Positions 58,974 through 64,000 of a DNA stretch of 64,000 bases are shown here, one piece after another; the stretch's first letter is position 1; each line of letters starts with the position of its first letter. Origin of the DNA: Sequoia sempervirens (taxonomy: Eukaryota > Streptophyta > Pinopsida > Cupressales > Cupressaceae); assembly GCA_007258455.2 (NCBI GenBank), contig VDFB02373365.1:218235765-218299764 (forward strand). Reading direction: 5' to 3'. The translations under genes and the position numbers were made by a program. The notes under the pieces are model-generated. The model did not search any database. It had not been told where the DNA came from and saw only the letters and a program-made list of their open reading frames with translations.

Positions 58974-60258
58974 TGTGAACCGATATCCTATACCTGCAAG
59001 AACAAAACTAATGAACACATTAATAAGATCAAATGCAAGTTAGAATAGATATTCCTCAATAAATCCATTTGAATGTGAGAGAAAAGGAATTAAATGAAGC
59101 ACACAACACACTTAAAACAAATATATCAAATCCTATTCTAAACCAAAGCAAACTCTTAATCTCTTGAGGGAGTTGGTGTCAAATTGATGTGAAAATTGGC
59201 CCTTTCCCAACTCCAATTATGTGATGAAGATGATTGATGATGAAGAGTGATCCACTTGATGAAGACCTCTAATGTGCTCCAAGATAAAAATCTGCATAAC
59301 CTAGCTAATATTGGATGAAATTCAATGAAAATTACTATGAATTTGAGTATAGTAAGTTTACTCAAGTTGTGGATGATAAAATGAGGAATGAAACCTCTTA
59401 TTTATAGAATATCAAGTTGAAGAGATGTCCAAAAGGGAGAAATGTGGGACTAAGAATCAAAAAATGGCAAGGTGCCACTTGTCAACATGTGAATGGATGA
59501 AGGATGTGCAGGTTTTGAAGAATGTGTCAATAAATGCATATATTTGAAATTTGAAATTGTTGAAATGGAATGTAAGAGGGAAAGAAGGTGCATTGAATGC
59601 CACTTGGCTCAAGGAAAAATAACTTTTTAGGTGGAGTACATGCCTTGTTGGAAGGACAAAGTCCACTTAGATTTTGAATTCAAATTTGAGGAATATTCCT
59701 TTATTATGCCTTTTGAGAGAAAATAGAGATTTAATAAATGAATTAAATCTATTTTCATGTGCAAGTTTCCAAAGCTAGAGGATGGGACATGAGAAGAGAT
59801 TAAATTAATCAAGGTTAATTCATTTAATGAGAGGTCAAAACGATGTGACATATTGATTTAGATTTATGGATTGATTTAAATCAAATATGAGAAGAATATG
59901 ATTTCAAGGTTAATTAAATAAAGATTTTTGTTTTATTTAACCAAGGAGATGAAGTTAGATTAAACTAAATAAGGTTTTAATTTATTTAGTTTAATGAATG
60001 AACTTTAAAGATTTAATAAAATAAAATTAATTATTTAATTAAATAGGGACAATTAGATCATAGTGATTGATTTAATTAGCAAGAAAGAATGACATAATTA
60101 GATAAATGATTTATTTAATTAAGAGAGGTGAATTGATGAATTTAATCAGATAAAGGTATTCAATTAAATGGTTAGACCGAGGGATGATTTAGGATGAAAC
60201 GGTGTTAGTGGTCGAGATCAGATGTGCAATGTAAATCAGTACATTTTCTATGTCTACA
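58974..60258 (-). repeat. 5' LTR of T4
   Basis: 1285 bp, minus strand TGTAGACATAGAAAATGTACTG...GATATCGGTTCACA. TATAAATA on the minus strand at 59399-59406. Compared with the 3' LTR it has about 14 extra bases near its left end (GCAAGAACAAAACTA). Confidence 0.9.
59399..59406 (-). promoter_or_regulatory. TATA box in T4 5' LTR (also 46199-46206)
   Basis: TTCTATAAATAA on the minus strand in both LTRs; it would drive gag-pol. Confidence 0.55.
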
Positions 60259-60364
60259 TTTTGCCCCTCTTTCAAGCAGTGCACTCGTTGCATTGGTTCA
60301 AAGAATAAATAGTCTCGATCAAAAGCAATATGAATGTTTCTTGTGTTTTCAATCTACAAGGGAT
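60259..60364. other. Mosaic junction between T4 and S2
   Basis: 60259-60327 matches 47058-47128, the 3' interior just inside the other LTR (CTCTTTCAAGCAGTGCACTC against CTCTTTGAAGCAGTACACTC). 60323-60364 is an imperfect copy of 60422-60463 from the S2 RT gene (GAATGTTTC...GTTTTCAATCTA). Normal S2 reading resumes at about 60361 (GYTQVGGIYFEETF). Confidence 0.7.
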
Positions 60365-61665
60365 ATACACAAGTTGGAGGAATTTATTTTGAAGAGACAT
60401 TTACAACTGTGGAAAGAATAGAAGCAATCAGAATGTTTCATGCGTTTTCAATCTATAGAGGATTCAAAGTGTATTAGATGGATGCCAAATCTGCATTCTT
60501 GAATGGAAATTTAGAAGAGGAAGTCTACATAGAACAACTGGAAGGTTTTCAGCTATCATAGGATAATGATTATGTGTGCAAATTAAGAAAGGCCTTATAT
60601 GGTCTAAAACAAGCACCTAGAACATGGTATTCAGTATTAGACTAGTACTTGCAACAACATAGATTGAAAAAGGGATGTGTATATAGTAACTTTTATTTCA
60701 AATCAAAATGTGAGCACATGATTATAGTTGTTTTTTATGTGGATGGCATCATTTTTGGTGGTAGAAATGATAAAATGTGCAAAATATTTGCCTCACACAT
60801 GCAAGATGAATTTGAGATGTCAATTTTAGGAAAATTTTCATTTCTCCTTGGTTTGAAAATTGTACAAACTGATAATGGGATATTCATATCTCAAAATAAG
60901 TATGCTAAGGAGATACTCAAGAAATTTGGCATGGAAGATAGTAGACTAGTCATTACCCACATGATAACTAGCTGCAAGTTGAGTAAATTAGATGAATCAC
61001 TTGAGGAAAATCAGAAAATGTGTAGGTCAATGATTGGAAGCTTGTTGTATTTAATTTCATTAAGGCTAGATATTATGCAAGCAGTATGTTTAGTGGCAAG
61101 ATTTTAGGCTGCACTTAGAGAGTCAAATACATCAAGAGTACTATTGACTATGGACTATGGTATCCCAAGAGAAAGGACTTCATTTTAACTACATATACAT
61201 ATGTTGATTGGGAAGGAAGTGTGGATGATAGGAAAAGAATCAATGGTGGATCATTCTTCTTGGGAAACAAGTTAGTTTCCTAGATGAGCAAGAAGCAAGA
61301 ATCAGTCACTCTATCCACTGTTGAAGAAGAATATGTGGCAACAACAACATGATGTAGTCAAGTCCTATGGATGAAGAAAACTCTTAAAGATATCAAAGTG
61401 GAGTACAAGGAATCTATCTCAATTATTTGTGAAAATTAAAGTGCCATAAACATATCAAAGAATCCAATGATGCACTCTAGAACAAAGCACATATCGACTA
61501 AGTATCACTTCATAAGAGAGAAGGTTGCAGACAAGGAAGTTAGCATGGAATATGTTCCCACAAGAGAATAGGTAGTTGATATTTTCACCAAGCCTCTTCC
61601 CAAGGAACAATTTGAATATATGATACAAAAATTGGGAGTTATTGCTCCCACATCATATCACTAGT
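60361..61665 (+). pseudogene. RT-RNase H of S2 (N-terminal part missing)
   Basis: It begins at GYTQVGGIYFEETF, then MDAKSAFLNGNLEEEVYIEQ (60480-60540), LRKALYGLKQAPRTWYS (60585-60635), catalytic YVDG (60736-60750), and LGKFSFLLGLKIVQTDNGIF. RNase H follows (TYTYVDWEGSVDDRKRINGG, TLSTVEEEYVATTT, NISKNPMMHSRTKHISTKYH), ending at TAG about 61663. Stops occur near 60477, 60559, 60643, 61105, 61280 and elsewhere. About 300-450 bases encoding the RT N-terminus, present in S1, are absent. Confidence 0.85.
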
Positions 61666-62082
61666 CACTAGTGATGGAGCATAAGTCTAGGGGGAGTTTC
61701 ATCTATATTTTATTCATACCTAGAAATAGAAAATACACATCAAGTCAAGTATCAATGGTTTTACAAATTTCTAATGACTTGATGGTTGCATAATAATGAT
61801 TCCCACTTTCTCTTTAAATTTCCTATCAAAGGGGGAGTAAGGTGTTAGGGGGAGTCTACCCTTTTGTCATTGAAGTCAAAGGGGCAAAATTAAGATCAAA
61901 TGCTTAATTGAGTAGGATGAGCATGGTAACCATGTGCATAATAAATGGGAGTATTCCCTAGTGTGCCAAACTGGTACAAATCTCAAAATGATATAGGTAT
62001 CAATTGATTTCAATTGGTATCAAACCATTTTAGCCCATTGGTATGAGCATTTAGTTTTTCAATCAATGACAAAGGGGGAGAT
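61666..62082 (+). promoter_or_regulatory. Multiple polypurine motifs of S2
   Basis: TAGGGGGAGT (61688), AAAGGGGGAGT (61828), TTAGGGGGAGT (61845), TCAAAGGGGCAAAA (61876) and ACAAAGGGGGAGAT (62069-62082) precede the 3' LTR. The last one is the functional tract. The multiplication is as in S1 and in Sireviruses generally. Confidence 0.8.
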
Positions 62083-64000
62083 TGTTGGAAAATTGTTGTA
62101 ATTGATATCAAAAGGGGATTAGGTGTGAGATGGAACTAATTCTACATGAAGGGGAGGAAACATTGATTTCAAAATGTTTTCATTGATGTCTAAGGAAGAT
62201 AGTGTATTGTGAACCTAGAAGATGGAGTGAAGGCTACAAATATTGCTAAATTCCCTTAGCAATTTAAAGAAAAATTTGATCTTATATTTGATATGTTTTT
62301 TCTAAGAGCAGCTCAAAGATGTGTTTTTCAAGGCCATAGGTTGAAGGCTATGCTAAGACAAGGATTACTTTTTCTCTCAAATAGAATTAGGGTTTGATGG
62401 ATAAACCCTAGGTATATACAGTCATGGCATCAAAACATCATTTCTAATTTGATGGTTACTTGTGTTTGACGGTTGCAGGTAGCTTAAGTGATAACTTAAG
62501 CCTATTACGTCACATGGGGAATTAGCCCCTTCACCTAGAAATTACCGACAACTGAGCAGATATTTGTAGCATTTAAATTTTCCTAAGTCTCGTGCAAATA
62601 TTTCCTTTTGACAGGATCAATGGTGTTGGTTGAGACTGCAAGATCTAATGGTCTCCTTGCCATCCCATTGTGTCAGTGGTGGGTCCTGGATAAATCCCAT
62701 AGGGAAGTGGGGATTGGTGGTAAGTAATCCATAGTGGAAAAACTATAATCAGTGATGAGGACTATGGGACCTATCATGGTAGCAGATAAAATTGATAAGA
62801 TATGTTTTCATCATGAATAGGTGGAAAAACGAGGTTGATCAAGGGCAGTGATCAAGCCGAAGTGGATGATCCAATGGTGCCTTCTAGCCTATGAAACATG
62901 TGGTGGGACCCATTCATATATTCTAGGGAAATGGGGAATAGTGTAAATAAAATTAAGTTGATCGAATGATGGACATTGATGACAGATAGAACCTTGGTGG
63001 GACCTAGAACACGTGGCATCATCACTTCACATCGATGTTGTAAAGTGAAGTAGTTGGGTGATAAGGAATCAAGACACATGGCACATGTTTGCTATCCCAT
63101 GAAGATCTTGTGGGCCCATTGTTAGTACCGACAAGATAATGGGAGATGACACTGATTAATTGATAGCCAATCGAATGGTGATTGATACATCAAGGAAGTG
63201 TATGTGAATGTTCATAGAGGACATGATCAATGAAGGAGATTTAAATGACCGCCTATCGGACACTCATGATTTAAACTTGTGATGATGAATGAAAAATATA
63301 GGATCTCAGCACGAAGGTAGGAGATTGATGGCCCATATTTGAACAATGTGATCATGAATGACTAACTGCATGTAAACAAGGTTTCACTTGAAAATTGACT
63401 TGGAGATGAAATTAATTGGGCCACCTACTTCAACGATAGGTGTAATATGATTGGATGCATAAAACGATTGTACAGATGACCATAAAGACATAAATCAAGA
63501 TCATATCGTAAGATCAAAAGAGATAATTAATGATATGATCTTGATTTATGTCTCTATGAACATTCACATACACTTCCTTGACAACAATAGATAATTGAGC
63601 AGTTATAGAGTATGTTGTAATATTGATTAGAGTTCCTTAGGAACAAATTATAATCATCTTATATGTTGTAAATGTGATTGGTTGGTGTCATTAGATAACT
63701 GAGTTGGTGCTCAATTTAGGAGATAGGTGTCTCCTTAGGGTTGGTTCCCTTAAAATATTTAACAAAGGATTCTATTGTGAGGTTGTATTAGGAAAATAGC
63801 TCCTAGTAGCATTTTCTCACTTCGGCTTTTCCCATCTTGGGTTTTCCACGTATATTTGTTGTTATGTGTTGATCTTTTATGTGCATGTGGTTGTCATATC
63901 TTTAAGTTTTAATTTTCACATCTATTTTTTAAGTGTTGTACTTTCTCTTTACAAAAGAATGCTAAAATTTTAGAATCTACTAATTCAACCCCTTCTTAGC
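62083..64000 (+). repeat. 3' LTR of S2, cut by window end
   Basis: It starts TGTTGGAAAATTG and follows the 5' LTR to position 64000 (CTACTAATTC near the end), about 30 bases short of the full end. It lacks the part matching about 41376-41740 of the 5' LTR; in its place is an inverted copy of its own upstream sequence (63533-63583). ORFs inside it are not genes. Confidence 0.9.

Larger units (their letters stand above)
45787..60258 (-). mobile_element. T4: Tat-type Ty3/Gypsy element with antisense PMD gene, inserted in S2
   Basis: About 14.5 kb between LTRs at 58974-60258 (5') and 45787-47057 (3'). On the minus strand the order is gag remnant, protease, RT, RNase H, a second archaeal-type RNase H, and integrase. 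A long 3' region (53.5-47.06 kb) follows, with tandem repeats and a PMD gene in the opposite direction. The second RNase H between RNase H and integrase is the mark of the Tat lineage. No target duplication is found; the right junction is a mosaic (60259-60364). Confidence 0.9.
39911..64000 (+). mobile_element. S2: Sirevirus-like Copia element, plus strand, split by T4, cut by window end
   Basis: 5' LTR, primer site, gag with three knuckles, protease and integrase lie left of T4 (to 45786). RT, RNase H, multiple purine tracts and most of the 3' LTR lie right of it (60323-64000). Integrase before RT, long gag with coiled-coil tail and repeated GGGGGAG tracts mark it as Sirevirus-like. The left flank is CAACA (39906-39910); the right end is outside. 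Confidence 0.9.

Overview
The window is about 64 kb of repeat-filled plant nuclear DNA. Every recognisable protein belongs to an LTR retrotransposon or is carried inside one, all carry stops or frameshifts, and I find no intact host gene and no RNA gene. The mix (Sirevirus-like and TNT1-like Copia, chromovirus and Tat-type Gypsy, LTRs of 0.5 to 2.3 kb, deep nesting, eroded copies) fits a large seed-plant genome. A conifer or other gymnosperm is my guess, but nothing here proves it.

Left part (1-23,540). Two minus-strand elements of a 'TGTAGACA' LTR type, T1 (LTR 2338-3518) and T2 (LTR 22279-23540), supply the background. T2's leader, which holds a 31-bp minisatellite, is split by two later insertions. 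The first is a composite of three LTRs and two gag-protease internal regions (4257-13027). The second is a full-length chromovirus with 1863-bp LTRs and a clean 5-bp target duplication (13704-22227).

Middle part (23,541-39,910). A minus-strand Sirevirus-like Copia element S1 (about 23,978-30,140) is followed by the 3' half of a plus-strand Tat-like element T3 (30,141-34,735). T3 carries an antisense plant-mobile-domain (PMD) pseudogene. Its LTR is interrupted by a TNT1-like Copia element (34,736-39,819).

Right part (39,911-64,000). A plus-strand Sirevirus-like Copia element S2 (5' LTR 39911-42176, 3' LTR from 62083 past the window end) is split inside pol by a 14.5-kb minus-strand Tat element T4 (45787-60258). 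T4 has gag remnant, protease, RT, RNase H, a second RNase H and integrase. Its roughly 6.5-kb 3' region contains tandem repeats, a C-poor ATG-rich tract and a second antisense PMD gene.

The most interesting signal is the module shared by T3 and T4: an antisense PMD gene between integrase and the polypurine tract, with a low-complexity tract on the same side of it in both. MAIN/MAIL1-type PMD proteins act in plant transposon silencing, so a retrotransposon lineage carrying its own antisense PMD gene is worth testing as a captured host-interaction system. Other points are an LTR-sharing tandem array, a YVDG instead of YVDD motif in all three Copia reverse transcriptases, a fold-back inversion in the 3' LTR of S2, and a mosaic junction at the T4/S2 boundary.
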